Shown here: positions 1-12,957 of the stretch, piece by piece
How positions within the stretch are numbered: position 1 is the first letter of the stretch
Layout of the letters: the number at the start of each line of letters is the position of its first letter
Made by a program: the position numbers and the translations under genes
Assembly: GCF_047511655.1 (NCBI RefSeq)
Contig: NC_133400.1
Coordinates: 3,137,001 to 3,201,000, forward strand
DNA: 64,000 bases
Origin: Castor canadensis
Taxonomy: Eukaryota; Chordata; Mammalia; Rodentia; Castoridae
Direction of reading: 5' to 3'
The notes under the pieces: generated by a model
The model's input: only the letters and a program-made list of their open reading frames with translations
What the model was told of the DNA's origin: nothing
Databases searched by the model: none

Positions 1-969
1 GGTCCTATTAAAGTTGAGGGCAACCTTGAAGGAAAGCACATTGCAGCTTAATATAGGTTCCCTTGAGAATGTTCTGAATGTTCTATGTGTTCACCTCCAA
101 AGAAGCCACCCTCAGTCTTCAGGGTAGGTCCCACCTACTCTGCAGAAAAGGAAAAAGACTTTCTTCCTGCTATCTTTCCAGCCTGGCAAATACCAAGCCT
201 GGAGAAAAGCCTCTCTGCCTTTTCCACACCAGGGCCACCAGTTGGGCAGGCCGGGGGACCTCCTTGTTCTTCATGACCACCACTCCCCAGTAAGCCTTCC
301 TGCAGCTAGCAACTGGACACCTTTCTCTATGCTGTTCCTGTCTTCTAAGCAGCTACCTCATACATTCTTCTCTCATCTCAAGCCTCCAGCACCCCCTTGA
401 TCATGTTACTTTTTCACTAAGAAAACCAGAAAGAAAGGAGCAAGCAACTCAGCTATGGGGCCAGCGGTTCCCCTGGAAACAGGATCTTCCCAAAGAGTTC
501 TTTCCCCATCCCAGAGATGCTGTTGCACCAGCTCAGCTGCCCTGGCCCTTCCCACAGCCCAGTGTCATGTAAAAAAGCCACGTAAGTGTGTTACCTGAGG
601 GGGGTTGGGGCTGGAAAGTCCCTAGGGTTAGAATATGACATCAGCGTCCCTTCCTCTCACTGGATAAATGCATGCAATTGCTGGCAAGTGGAAGGAATGG
701 ATCAAAGGAGAGATTTTCAGTTTGAGGACAATTCATCATTCACTACTGAGAGTACAGTGGAGAGCAGAGAAGTGGAGGGGCTAAGTGTGAACCATGTACA
801 CACAGGACGGCAAGTTGTATAGCTCCTATGAGGGAAAAAGACAAGGGGCAAGGGAAGAGGGAAATAGAGACAGAGGCAATCCTGAGATAAGGAGAATATC
901 CTAGAATATCCCAGTAGAGTTGTTGTCATCACAGAGTCCTTATGAGCAGGGAGGTCCACTTCAGAGAAA
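1..969. other. Unannotated intergenic stretch
   Basis: No gene, repeat or RNA that I can support. Small open frames have no recognisable domain or splice context. Confidence 0.6.
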
Positions 970-1250
970 GAGATGTGGCAATGGCAGCAGATTCAGAGAG
1001 AAAGTTGTGAAGCTGTTATGTTGCTGGCTTACACTTGGCGAGAAGGGGCCATGAATCAAGGAATGCAGGAGCTTCTTGGGAGCCAGAAAAGGCAAGGAAA
1101 CAGGTTCAACCTCAGAGCTGCCCTTGATGTTAGCCCAGTGAGACCCATGCTGGAATTCTGACCCCCAGAATTGTGAGATAATAAGTGTGGGCTGTTTTAA
1201 GCCACTGTGTTTGTGGTCGTTTGTTACATCAGCCACAGGAAACTGATAGG
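970..1250 (+). mobile_element. MLT1-type MaLR LTR fossil, 3' part
   Basis: Contains the MLT1 landmarks GCCATGAATCAAGGAATGCA, TTAGCCCAGTGAGACCCAT, AATTGTGAGATAATAA and TTTTAAGCCACTGTGTTTG in order. Old, degraded remnant of an ERVL-MaLR element. Confidence 0.8.
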
Positions 1251-1818
1251 GGATGTCTTCTGCTCCAGTCCACTCCTTGAATGAAAAAGACAAAAAAGGA
1301 AAATAAGATAGTATTACAAGGCAACATGTACTAACTAGGTGCCAAATGACACACAAATAGAAAGCATATTGATGATTGAGAAGAAATGTCTTCCAATTCC
1401 TAGCAAGAGATCAGCAAGAACTTCTCAGTCTGTGGAACAGAAAAATCTGGAAGTGAAAGGAGCACAAAAGATCTCCCAAGCCCTACAAACAAGAGCAGTT
1501 TGTCTATCTGAGACTCCACCTTCTATCAGTTGTAACTGCAGGGCCCACAAGAGAAGATGAAGTTTGGAAACAGGTAAGTGTCCATGTATAATTGTTCTAG
1601 GTTTAATGAGCCACACTTCATACTTCTTGGGATATGTCATAATAGATCAATGCCATGAGGAGCTAAGCAATAAATAACAGTAAAAAATTTAACCACAAAA
1701 GATTCTGAGTCCCCATGCTCTACAAGTCAGGCTGCAGGTAGGCTCTAGAATGACTTAAGAGTGAGTACTCTCAAGTTGCTCATGGTCCATACTGAAGTGC
1801 ACAGTGTAACATAAAAGT

Positions 1819-2255
1819 TGTGGTGGTCTGAATATGACCCGTCCCCCACAAAGGCTCCTGTGTTGAAAGGTTGGTCCCCAGCTGATGACACTATCGAGAG
1901 TTAATTGGATCCTGAAGGCACTGACTTCATCAGTGGATTAATCCATTGATGAGTTCATATCAAATGGACTATTAGGAGGTAGGGCCTGATAGAGGAAGTA
2001 GGTCAGTGGGGCATATCATTAGGGATATGTCTTGTCCCGTGCCTCTCCCTGTGACTCCTCCTTCCTTACCTGAGCCACTCGGCTCCACCACACACTCCCT
2101 GCCATGATGCTCTGATTTACCACACACAGGCCCGAAAGCGACAGAGCCAAGTACCATGGAGTGACACCTCGGAAACTGTGAGCCAGAAGAAATCCTTCCT
2201 CCCTTAAATTGTTTTCTTGGATATTTTGTCACAGAAATGAAAAGCAACTAATGCA
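1819..2255 (+). mobile_element. MaLR-type solo LTR fossil (MST/MLT-like)
   Basis: Begins TGTGGTGGTCTGAATATG and ends near ATTTTGTCACAG...CAACTAATGCAG, the 5' and 3' hallmarks of ERVL-MaLR LTRs; about 437 bases. It looks like a solo LTR, old. Confidence 0.65.
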
Positions 2256-3261
2256 GAAATGGGCTACAAAGGTTGAGCAAAGCTGAACAGGCAAAGGTTA
2301 GGAGGATAGCCCACAGTGTTTGAAGAAGTTGGAGGTCTGCTTTGGGTAGGAAGAGGATGAGCAATGGGACCTGTTAAGAGGAAGGTTACAGCTGCTTAAG
2401 ACCTTAGCCAGTATGCAGGGCGCATGCACAGTGCCATGGGGGTGACAAGACATGACTCCTTGAAGTTCTGTTCCTAGGGAAAGTCACTACATAGAATGGA
2501 TGTTAGTTGAGAGACTTTCCTTTATAGGTGACATTGAAAGTAGCCTGACAAAGAGAATTTATGGACTTATGTAACTGGAAAGCTCAGGGGGTTTGGGGAA
2601 ATTTCAGGCATGACTGGAACCGGGATCACAAATAATGACATAAAGGGTCAGTGTCTCCTCCACCTCTTAGATAAGTGCTTTTCTCTTCAGAAAAGCTGTC
2701 TGGAAGCTCAGGCAGATCAGTCATCTGCCACTGAGCTTCCTTAGTAGAAAGAGAACATCTTTCCCAAGAGTTCTAGCAGAAAGGTCTAGATTGGCTCAGC
2801 TTGAGTCCCGAGGCATTCTAGATGTCTTCTCACCAAAGGGCATATATTCTCCTCCCCAGAGGAGTCCACACTGACATTTGGGTAGTCACACACTTAATAG
2901 TCCCAGTGGGCTCTGGTTTCCTTCTGGGGAAAAGCTTCATTGTGGTTCCTAAAAGCCTGAAATCCCCAGAGATGGGGAAGAGGACATGATAGGAAGGTCC
3001 CTGAACACTGCTGTGTGCCAGACTCATCCCACACCAAAAAACTATCAAGTTTCCAGTGGTGACAACCATATGGAGACCACCAGGGTAAGGGAAGACCCAA
3101 CCTTCACTGTTCTAGGACTGAAAAACACAGGCCCACACTCTACCAAGGCTGCAGTGGAGATGAGAACATTCTATCCTTGCCATGGTGGTGACACTCCACT
3201 GCACAAAGATGTCTGTGAACACAGGAGCCAAGCCGTGCTTTCCTCTGGGATCCCAGTATCA

Positions 3262-3610
3262 GTATGCTGGGACTACTGTAACAAAGTGCTATGAACTGGG
3301 ACATGTAAACAACAAATTTATTCTCCATCTGGAGGCCCAGAGTCCAAAATCAAGGTGTCAGCTCCCTCTGAGAGCCTTAAGGGAAGAGCATTCCTGCCTC
3401 TTCCAGAGTCTGGTGGCTGCAGCTTTTCCTCAGCCCATGGCTACAGCTCTCCAGTCTTTGCCTCTGCTTCACATGGCCTCTGCCTTCTCTTGGTCTTACA
3501 AGAAATTTGCCATTGCGTTTAGGGCCCAACCAGGTCATCCAGGATGATCTCACTTCATGATCCTTAGTTACATATACAAAGATCATTTTTCCAAGCAAGG
3601 CCACATGTGC
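3262..3610 (-). mobile_element. MLT1-type MaLR LTR fossil, antisense
   Basis: Reverse-orientation MLT1 landmarks: GTAACAAAGTGCTATGAACT, ACAAATTTATTCT, TCTGGAGGCCCAGAGTCCAA, ATCAAGGTGTCAG and TAGGGCCCAACCAGGTCATC. Old remnant. Confidence 0.75.
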
Positions 3611-5221
3611 AAGTTGAGGGGTAAGGATGGGGTCATCTTGGGACCACCACTCAGCCCCTATAGTAAACGTATCTGCCTAGCAATAGGTCCAGCTTCCTCA
3701 GTACCCAAGAATTCCCACATCCTCCCTCAGAACAAGCTTTCCAGACTCTCAAGTACCCACAGAGAAAGGGGACCCAAGGTAGTTCCAGTCTGGAGGCTTG
3801 AAGACAGGTGCTCACACCCATGTCCTGCCTACCCCAAGCACCTTCACTGTGCACCAAGATGGCCCATGGGAGACCACAAGAGAAGAGAGTAAGACCCTGG
3901 GCAAGAAGAGAGGTCATGATGGAGACCCAGCTAGCCAGTCATGTTTAATCCCACTTTCTCCTCTTGAAAATGGGGTAACAGGAAAGCCTGTCATGGCTGC
4001 CATGTGAGAACAACCAAGATGGCTGTAGTTATGTCAAGTTAAATCCTCACAGATAGGAAACCTGTGAGCAAGGAGTGAAGGTGGTTTCATCTTGCCTATA
4101 TCCTAAATGACTAGCACTGTTGAGTGCAGAAGGCCTTCATGCAAATTCCATGCAGTCTTACAGAGGTTGGGTCCCCCAGCACCTACATGAACAGACACAA
4201 ATATTGTGTATGTCACTATGCAAAGCTCCATGTTGGCTGTATATTCTTTGGTACCTTAGCCTTAGGCTGCCCATTTGAAATGAGAGGACACTTCAGAGCG
4301 GCAGTCCTAGTCACTGGTACCTCCCAGTGGCTGGGTCACTCTCTGTTTCCAGCCCTTCTCTAAACTCCTAGCTTCCCCATTGTAGAATGGATCTCAAGGA
4401 GTTGCTGTCACTTTAGGCTCACTTCCCAGACTAGACTCCCAGTTCTGCAAGTCTCTTTCTGCAAAGTAAGTATTTAATTATGTCTTTGATTGTTCCCTGT
4501 GTTATCTGCGTGAGGGTATCGTGCACTAGCCATAAGTGCTTCCTGAAAGCATTTGACTTCCAAATGATAGCTGCCACTGACAGCGTGAAGTCCTGGGCTC
4601 TCTACCTCAGTGTATGCATATTGTGCAATCTTGGGTTTAAAGGGATGTTCAGAAAATAGCTTCTCCAACAGGGCTTCCTTCCTGTGGCCAACTTCATGTA
4701 GACATGTCACAATTGCAGGGGGGAAAAGAGAGGTTAAAAAAGATATGCTGGATTTGCTGAAAAAGTTACTCTTGTAAAAGCTTCTCCCTTCCACTTAGAG
4801 ATAAAACAACCAAGCAGATCCCCTTGGTTTTCTAAATTTGTGAAGGTAAAGAAAACCTCACTTCAGCAAGAGTTCTCTGCTAATCCAGCAACCCCTGCCT
4901 ACCCCAGGGGTCACTCACCAGTGACTACATTCATGGCCTGTTCTTGCAGTTCTCTTGAACATACCTTATGACTCCAAAGCACTGGGTGGAGTCAGGTCCC
5001 TACTGGACCACGCTGGGACTGGAGAAGATACTCATTCCTGGTCCAGCCGGTAAACAGTCTTTCCATGCAGGCGGCTAGTGGTCTGCCTCCACTTGTCTGA
5101 GATGCCTTTGCTTGTTGATCCCTCGACTGGTAGTTCAGTTAGCTTGAGATCCCAGTTGTGCTTCTCTTCTTTCATTCTCTCATGGTCACTTCAGCTTCAG
5201 AGCTGCTGTTGAGCATCCATT

Positions 5222-5455
5222 GTGACACTAATTAGCATTCCTCTGGGGATGTCTTCTCTCTGGCTTTTTTTCCAGATATTTTCTTTGTCTTTGATGTTCC
5301 AAAGCTTTACTACAATGTGTCTAATTGTGAACTTATTTTTATTTATCCTGCTTTGTACTTCCTGGATTGAAAACTCATGCCTTCATCAATTCTGCGATTT
5401 CTCAGGACATTCTGTCTCACAGTTCTCCTCCATGCTCTCACCTCTTCCCCCTGGT
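5222..5455 (-). mobile_element. Possible HAL1/L1M fragment, antisense
   Basis: TTTATTTATCCTGCTTTG...CTTCCTGGATTGAAAA...CTTCATCAATTCTGCGATTT resembles the antisense strand of HAL1/L1M. It is degraded and the assignment tentative. Confidence 0.4.
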
Positions 5456-7639
5456 AAGATGAAGGCTGAACTCAAGACTTTTAAATAACACTTGCTATTA
5501 TTTGGGGAGAGTACTGGGGATTGAACACAGAAACTCACATTAATATTATTTTAATATTATTTAATATTTTCCAGCAAGTTTTTAATTCAGTCATGACCAG
5601 TCTTCTAGAATTACGTTGTTTTCTTATTTCTTACTCTATGTATTTAATCATTAAGACATACTTACATTAATCAAATGTGCTTAATAGAAAAAAGACATAC
5701 TTACATTAATGTATTTGGAAAGGTCCTTCTGAAACACAAATTGGAGGGATGGAGACATTGTCCTTTGGGTGTTCACTTTCTGAGTCTAGTTAGTGACTTG
5801 CATTAAACAAGATCCCTGTTGGCAGTCGTCCTTCCTGCCTCTGCTGGCTGATTCTGGTAGGAGTTTTGAAGACTTTATAGACTTGCTTCTCAGCGTGTAA
5901 TGCTAAATGTTTAGCTTCTGTGGACTGTCACTCATCTTTGGAGATTTGCTTCAGATTCTGTCAGTTTTATAGTCACTTAAGTAATTTGCATATGTTCTTG
6001 TGGTTAAGTAGGTAAAACACATACTCAGTAAATACTGAATCAGTAGTAGGTATTACCCTTCAGTGTGTCATTTTTAGAGAATATCTGTGGTTAATTTATA
6101 TCAATAATTCAAATAAGCCAATTTTAAACTTTCTGATTCTAAGACACTAAGAGGCTGTAATAGATTTTCTTGTAAAGGACTGGGGAAAAGGGCCTTCCAG
6201 TTGTATTTCCTAGTGTGCCTCCTCATTATTTTAATTTTATTTTTAATTTTTAACTGCTTTAACTCAACCCAGATAATATTGCAAAAAATTAAAAAACATA
6301 CTTATGCAGTCAGCTTTCATAAGTTCTTAGGGTTCCAGTCCTGTGGTTGTTGCATCAGTAGTGTTTTGTGACTGTGGGGGACACCTTCTGCATGAGGGTC
6401 ATCCTTGCTTTATGTATACTTTTACCATTCTCATGGGAACAGAACAACTTAATGGTAACTAATATTTTTAAATAATTTTAAGAGAAAAATGATCTCTTTC
6501 AGTTCAGTCTATATCATATCATAGATATGAAAATTATTAATCAACAGTGCAGACCCCAAAATCACCTGATGAAATAAATTTGAATAACCATCTAGTCCTT
6601 TACTTGTACAGGAGCAGATGGTAAATGTCCTGTATTTTTCAGGTCACAAGTCTCTGTCACAACTATTTGCCTGTGTGCAAAAGCAGTGATAAAGAATAAT
6701 GTTAATGAGCAGGCATGGTGTTGTGGTTACTTTCAAAGCAGGTGACAGGCTGGACTGGCCCACAAGCCACTGTTTGCCAAACTCTGATCTCATCTTGCAT
6801 CTTACTTACAGCAGGAACACTTGTCTAAAGATCCCTAGAAGCCTACTGGAATCCTTTCAGTAATGCAAAGTGAGTCTTTCATAGGGGACATTGAATAAGG
6901 AGGATGTTGGTGGAGTAGAAACCAACAGTCAAATTCCAACTCTCTCCAAGTTCAGTAGCTAATGTAGAGCCCATGATCTCACTGTGAGGGGAGAGGACAG
7001 CAAAGGGCAAATGGTCATGAAAGAATTACCCCTGTGTCTCAAGTCCCCAAGGAGACTATCTGGCTCACTTTTGGCTTAACAAGGTTAAGGGTTAAGCTCC
7101 CCATGACCTACAGCAAAGCCGGGTTCTGCTTCCCACGTTAAGGCTTATGTCACCCAACCTCAGGGCTTCCTTCCACAGAGCAGTGATGTAGTGAGGTGGG
7201 GCATGTGTAGGGCATGGGTGAAGGTTGTTGTGGAGACAGGAAAAGATAGGGAAGAAGCAAAGCCCTGGCCTCTAGCTTCTTATCCATCGCTCACCTGCCC
7301 AGGGATGTAAGACAGATCACCTGGCCCGTCAGTCAACTCCCAAATGACATCCAAAAGCATCCAGATAGGTGCTGGGGAAAGCCGGCTTTCAAATGTTCCT
7401 GCTTTAACTTCATTCCCCAAGCTCCATCTCTTGGGAGGTGCAGTAAGGCCAAACTGACAGCTAGACCACGCTGTTCCAGTGCAGCAGCCCAGTCTGTGCA
7501 TGTGCAGGGCCTTGACTCAAACTCGATAGGGTCCTCTCCTCCTTCCCCTTAACACACTCAGAGCCTCAGGAGATACACAGACCACCAGTCTGGACTGTCA
7601 CCTCAGTGCGTGTGACATGATGTCTCACAGTTTGGATTG

Positions 7640-7800
7640 GCACACCCTAGTCATCTTTCTGTGTATTTTGGGGCATAAGTGCCCATCTTCTATGCAATAC
7701 CTGCCCCTGCCTTTTGCCTTTTTTCCTCTGGGTGGTTTGTCTTATTACTACTTTACAAGAGTTCTTTATATAGTCTTGGTATTAAGTCTTTATGTATACA
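7640..7800 (-). mobile_element. Old L1M fragment, antisense
   Basis: TACAAGAGTTCTTTATATAG TCTTGGTATTAAGTC matches the antisense L1 ORF2 pattern. Short and degraded. Confidence 0.45.
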
Positions 7801-7859
7801 GCCAGCCCTTCATAGCCTCCTGTTCTACATACAACAAATTGTGGGTCAGAAGTATTTGA

Positions 7860-8118
7860 GCCGGTCTTGGTGGCAACCTGCAGTCGGCACTGGGAAGGCT
7901 GAGGCAGTGTAGGATTACGAGTTCAAAGCTACATGACTACATAGCCAGATTATAAGACTAGGCTACATAGCAGGACCCCGTCTCCAAACACAACAACAAA
8001 AATTTTTGAGAAAAAAAGAATTGCATCTGAGGGGCTAGGAGCATCGGTCAAAGGGTAAAGTACTTGGTTAGCAAGTGCAAGGCCCTGAGTTCAAACCCCC
8101 AGCACCACCAAAAAGAGA
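7860..8118 (+). mobile_element. B1 SINE followed by ID SINE
   Basis: B1-like unit 7860-8003 (GGCTGAGGCAGTGTAGGATT..., ending CCCCGTCTCCAAACA) and ID unit 8032-8118 (TTAGCAAGTGCAAGGCCCTG, GAGTTCAAACCCC). Confidence 0.75.
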
Positions 8119-8494
8119 AAGATTGCATCTGTACTGAATGTGTATAGATATTTTTCATATTCCTAAATAATTCAGTTTAATAACTATCTGCATTACATTT
8201 ACACCTTATTAGGTATAGTTCTTATAAGTGACCTCGAGGTCATTTATACAGTACACAGGAGGTTGCTTGGTTCTATCGAAATGCTACTCCATTTTATAGA
8301 AGGGGCTTGAGCATTCTTGGGCTTTGGTTTTGCAGGGTGGGGACTCCTGGAAACAGACACCACAGATACCGAGACATGGGTGCAATGAGAGCATCTTCTT
8401 TCTCCCAGTGTGAAACTTGGCTTTTCCCCTTCCTCAGGGTTCTTTCAGGAACAAAAGTTTGTTATTTTTTAATGGCGTTTCTTTCTATTTGTTT

Positions 8495-8608
8495 TGTTTT
8501 GTTTGGGACAGGGGCTTTCTATGTTGCCTAGGCCTTGAACTCCCAAGCGATCCTCCTGCCTCCGCCTCCTAAGTAGCTGGGCTGCAGATGTGTGCCACAA
8601 GCCCAGCC
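8495..8608 (-). mobile_element. B1 SINE, antisense
   Basis: GGGGCTTTCTATGTTGCCTA, GAACTCCCAAGCGATCCTCC and AAGTAGCTGGGCTGCAGATG are the reverse complement of a B1/Alu-like unit. Confidence 0.75.
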
Positions 8609-9730
8609 AAGTTCATCACTTTAATACAGTAGTCAAATATATGCATATTTTTGGTGGAATGTATTCAAGTAGGAAATCTTCCATACTCTAGATTTTGCTG
8701 CGGTCACAACAAGTTTGCCTTGGGTTGGCAAGGTCATGTGTGTGAAGCTGCAATTTGGGTCCAGATCTGACCCCAGTCCCACCTGGGGCTGGTGTGTAAG
8801 GAGGCTGTTCTCCTGGGAGTTGGCAAATCACTGGAGACCAGTCTGTATCATACAAGTGCATTTATATGCCTCTGCTTGTGTTGTTTCTACCAAATTTCCA
8901 TTGACCAAAACAAGTATCACATATGTAGTAAGGAATTTAACCTTGCCAGAAAAGAGAGCTGACCTGTGCCCTCAACTTGTGGAAGGTAACCTGCAAGTAC
9001 TTGGGATGCCATGCCTGATAAAAGACTCTTTGTTTGCCTGAGGGCCTTGGAACAACTGAATACTGACAGTGCGATTTAGGGTGGGCACTTTGATCCACAC
9101 CCACAGTGTGGCTTAGGACAGGGACTGTGGGTCCCAGTACCAGTCAACTTCTGGAGGGGCTGGAAACAGGTCAGCAACCCAGGTTCTCACCCAGGTTTGC
9201 ATAGTCAGCCCCAGTAAAGACCGGACACCAAGGCTTGGGTGAGCTTACGTAGTTGACAGTACTCTTATGGTGTCATGTGTCAGTGCTGGAAGAGTAACGC
9301 TGTCCTGACTTCATGGGAGAGGATACCTGGAAGTTTCACCTCTGTTAATTCTCTGTTCCCTCTCCCCCCACCAGCCACTTCTCCCCTTCAATGACTTTAA
9401 TCTGAAAACTCTATAATGAACCCTACCCATGAGTTACAGCTCTCAGTGGGAACTGGAAGTCCTTTTGATTTATCAGACCTGAGGGTGGTCCTGGAACCTT
9501 CAGAACTTGCATTTGGTGTCAGAAGTGAGGACAGCCTGTGTCTACTGTTCTTTCCTCTAAACACATGCACACAGCCAAGCTCACAGCCAGTGAGGTGCAC
9601 TCTGCCTGCTCTGTTTTTGCTTCACTTGCAGACACATGGCAAACACATATAAGCACAACCCCATGACAGAGGAACAAAGAATTGGAGCTGCATTTTCTAT
9701 TAAACCATTCTGAGTTTTGATTCTGAAACT

Positions 9731-10034
9731 TTTTTTCTTTTGAGGCACTGGGTTTGAACTCAGGGCCTCACTGAGCTTGCTAGCCAAGCATCTACCACTT
9801 GAGCCATGCCCCCAGCCTTTTTTCCTTAGTTATTTTTCAGCGAGGGTCTCACACTTTTGCCATATGGCCAGACTCAGAGCCGATCCTCTTACCTCTGCCT
9901 CCCACATAGCTAGGATTACGGAAGTGCATCACCACACCTGGCTTGTTCTTTGAGATAACTTTTTACCTGTGCTGCCCTCAAACTACAGCCCTCCAAGTAG
10001 CTGAGGTGATAAGCATTAGCCACTGTACCTGGCC
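9731..10034 (-). mobile_element. Trimeric SINE (B1 + B1-like + ID), antisense
   Basis: Read on the minus strand: a B1-like unit (GGCCAGGTACAGTGGC...), a second B1-like unit (AATCCTAGCTATGTGGGAGG), then an ID unit (GGCATGGCTCAAGTGGTAGA ... CTGAGTTCAAACCC) and an A-tail. CTGAAACT flanks the whole composite at 9723-9730 and 10035-10042, so all three units inserted together. Confidence 0.85.
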
Positions 10035-11291
10035 CTGAAACTCACTTTTGATATGGTGTGGGGTATAGATTCAATTTCCCCTTTTTCTATATAACTAAGC
10101 ATGTTACTAGCTCTGTTTTTTGCACAGTCCCTCCCCACTGACCTGATTTGCCACCTCTGCCATTAGACTAAGTTCAATTCACAGATGATCTGCTTCTGGT
10201 CTCCCTATGCTAGTTCATTTTTCAGTTTCCATCTCTGTACAAATCCCATGCTATTTTAATAGCAAGTCTTTGTAATAAGAATTGATGGGTAGAACACAAG
10301 GCTCCCTTTATGCTTTACTTCTTCAGAAGTGTCCTAAAGAAGTTAGAAGTGGCAAATGTCAGGACTTGGGTCCTGCCAAGGGTGGAGAAGTCACTCCCTA
10401 ATTTAGGCCAGGAGCCTGCAAGGCTAAATCCTAAAAGTAAAGGTGAATTTAAAAAAAAGTAAAGTGGCCCTCATACAGTATAACTGAGATACACTCGAAG
10501 AAGAAAAATGACGGATTTTCTTGACCAGTTGTCAAGACTTACGAGATCTGTAGTAACTAAGGTGAAGGCACATTGGTATAAAGGCTAGGAAATGACGCGA
10601 GGCACATCCTAGAGGCCCCATATCCATGCATGAGTGGACGCCAGTTTATGACAAAGCGCACACAGCACAGAGGTAGAGAAAGGGATATCTCACAAGAAGG
10701 ACTGGGCAGCCACACTACCTCCCACCGTGCCCAGAATGACTTCGTGTGATTTAGACACCTGCATGTGAAGGCAGCACTGTAAAGCCTTTAGAATTAATGT
10801 GAGAGTCTCTCTTCATTAACTTGAGGCGAGGAACATTTCCTTAAGACAAAAACAAGCCATTAGCCATAAAGGTAAAGATAAATTCAACTCTACTAAAATT
10901 AAAACTTGCATTTAAAAATGTGACAAGGCGGTCCACAGAGAGGAGACAGTTATAACAAATACACCAAACAACTAGTTCATACCCGGAATATGTAAAGATC
11001 TTCTAGAGATAAACATGCTGAAAAATAGGTCATAAACTTGAACGTGACTTTCACAAGAAATCCAGGTAACGTGAGAACATGTTTGACCTTGTTAATCAGA
11101 GAAACACAAATTAAGACCTCAGTGAGCACAATTAAATATACCCCCTGATCTATCATTTTGCATCTGGCATGTGCTGATAGAAGTACAGAACATATATGAA
11201 CAGAAATTTTTATGGAAGTATTGCTTAGAATTCTCACTGCCTAGAGAGGAAAAAACTTCCACCAACATTAGAATGGTAAGTTAATTTGGCA

Positions 11292-11726
11292 CAGATTGAG
11301 TATCCCTTATCCAAGTTGCTTGTGACCTGAAAGTGTTTCAGATCTTGAATTTTTTTGGACTTTGAGATATTTTCATATATATAATGATATATCTTTGGGA
11401 TAAGGACCTAAGTCTAAACACAAAATTCATTTGTTTTGTATAAACCTTATGCCTTAGCATTCAGGTTATCCTGAAGGTAATTTTATAAAATAGTTTTAAT
11501 AATTTCGTGCATGAAACAAAGTTTCATAGTGTAGGATTTTCCAGTTGTGGGATTGTGTCAGTGCTCAAAAGCTTTGATTTTCGAATATGTCAGACTTTGG
11601 TTCATTCTTTTTTGGTGGTACTGGGATTTGAACTCATGGCCTCATGCTTGCTAAGCAGGCACCCTTACCGCATGAGCCACTCTGCCAGCCCCAGACTGGA
11701 TTTGTAGATTGGTGTTACTCAACCTG
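11292..11726 (+). mobile_element. Tigger-like DNA transposon (non-autonomous), inserted in L1M
   Basis: Left end CAGATTGAGTATCCCTTATC and right end GTTACTCAACCTG are imperfect inverted repeats, and the interior matches the remembered Tigger7-type sequence (AAACCTTATGCC, GAAGGTAATTTTATAAAATA, TTCGTGCATGAAACAAAGTT). The right flank is TA and the left CA, consistent with a decayed TA target duplication. An antisense ID SINE (11608-11692) sits inside. The subfamily name is tentative. Confidence 0.8.
11608..11692 (-). mobile_element. ID SINE, antisense, inside the Tigger-like element
   Basis: T-run, GGTACTGGGATTTGAACTCA (box B complement), TTGCTAAGCAGGCACCC and CATGAGCCACTCTGCCAGCC. Confidence 0.85.
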
Positions 11727-12276
11727 TATATTCTCAGAAAGAAATAATACACAGCAATGAAAATGAAAGGCCCAGAGACACATACAAGTTGAGGGAATCT
11801 TTAATTAAAGTATTTGGTGAAAGGAGTCAGACCCACCTCACAAATAGAGATGTATGTCATAGGGTCCCCTCGGAAATGAACAAAACATTAGTAAATGACA
11901 ACACCGAGGAGCCACACAGAGTTGGTGGAAGCTGAAGGCACAGGACTTAATGTTTATCCTGCTGGATTGTACTCTTGCTTTGATCCACCCTCTTGTCTAC
12001 GCCCCCGTTCCTCCCTTTTGGAATGGGAATGTTTACTCTGTACCATTGTATGGGGAAATATGAAGACTTTTTATTTACATAAGGGCTCACAGCTAATAGT
12101 TTGAGTCTCAGAGGAGACCTCAAGCGACACTAGAACTGTTAAGACCATGAGGGCTCTTGGAGGTAAACTGAATGCATTTTGCCTCACTAGGTGGGCAGGA
12201 GCCTTTGGGGGCCAGGGGTGGAGTGTTAACAGTTTAAAATGAAATGTGCTTGGGTGTCACATTGACAAGGGGTGGA

Positions 12277-12640
12277 CTTGTGATGGTTTATCTTAACTGT
12301 CAACTTGAACAGAAGCACCTAGGAGACCTCCAGCTGTGTCTGTGAGGCATTTACAATGAGGATAAACTAAGAGGGGACCCACTCTGAAAGCGGTGGCATC
12401 ATCTCAGGCTGGGGCCTGGTGGAATAAGGGGTCGGTAGGGGGAGAAAGCCTGTAGCATAGCCATCCTCTCTCTGCTTCCTGTGAGTGGTTCTGCTCTGCC
12501 ACGCCCTCCCTGCCATGATGCATTGAAACCATAACCCAAAATAAATCTTTGCTCCCTTAAAAATAACAAAAATTCCCTCCCTTACCTTGTTTATGTCCAG
12601 TATTTTGTCACAGCAATGGAAAATCTAACCCATGAGCTGT
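12277..12640 (+). mobile_element. Probable LTR fossil (MaLR-like)
   Basis: Starts TGATGGTTTATCTTAACTGT CAACTTGA and ends GTATTTTGTCACAGCAATGG, with AATAAA in between. The pattern fits an LTR-type element; the subfamily is uncertain. Confidence 0.5.
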
Positions 12641-12928
12641 CCTTCCTCCCTCTTACAGTGAGCTTCGGCGGGGCCAAGCACACACATCCCAGACAGAGTA
12701 GAGGCAAGAGGTCAAGGGCAGGGGCTTCAGGGATCTAGCTTTCAGCCAGGCTCTATAACATCCTCGTCAGTAAAATGAGGCTTTGTAGTTTCCTCATCCG
12801 TAAAAATGGGATTAAACAGACGGCAACTGAAAGAATTCTACAGTGAGGTCCACATCCTCACTGCCTCCATGCCCTGTGAGTGTTTTACTCCCTTGCTTGA
12901 TCACATATCCATTGGTCCATCCACCTTG

Positions 12929-12957
12929 TCCATGCATCCATCCATCCATCCACCTTG
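12929..12957. repeat. Short (ATCC)n simple repeat
   Basis: Several ATCC units in a row within otherwise unremarkable sequence. Confidence 0.7.

Larger units (their letters stand above)
2256..7639. other. Intergenic, mostly unassigned
   Basis: Apart from the MLT1 (3262-3610) and the possible L1M piece (5222-5455) I see only a short ID-like antisense scrap near 5499-5532 (TACTGGGGATTGAACACAG) and AT-rich sequence at 5530-6700. No gene supported. Confidence 0.6.
10815..11920 (+). mobile_element. Old L1M fragment, split by the Tigger-like element
   Basis: Decayed ORF2-3' sequence: AAGATAAATTCAACTCTACT, GAATATGTAAAGATCTTCTA, AGAAACACAAATTAAGACC and AGAATGGTAAGTTAATTTGG, resuming after the transposon with ACACAGCAATGAAAATGAA and AAGGAGTCAGACCCA. 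The ends are approximate. Confidence 0.7.
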
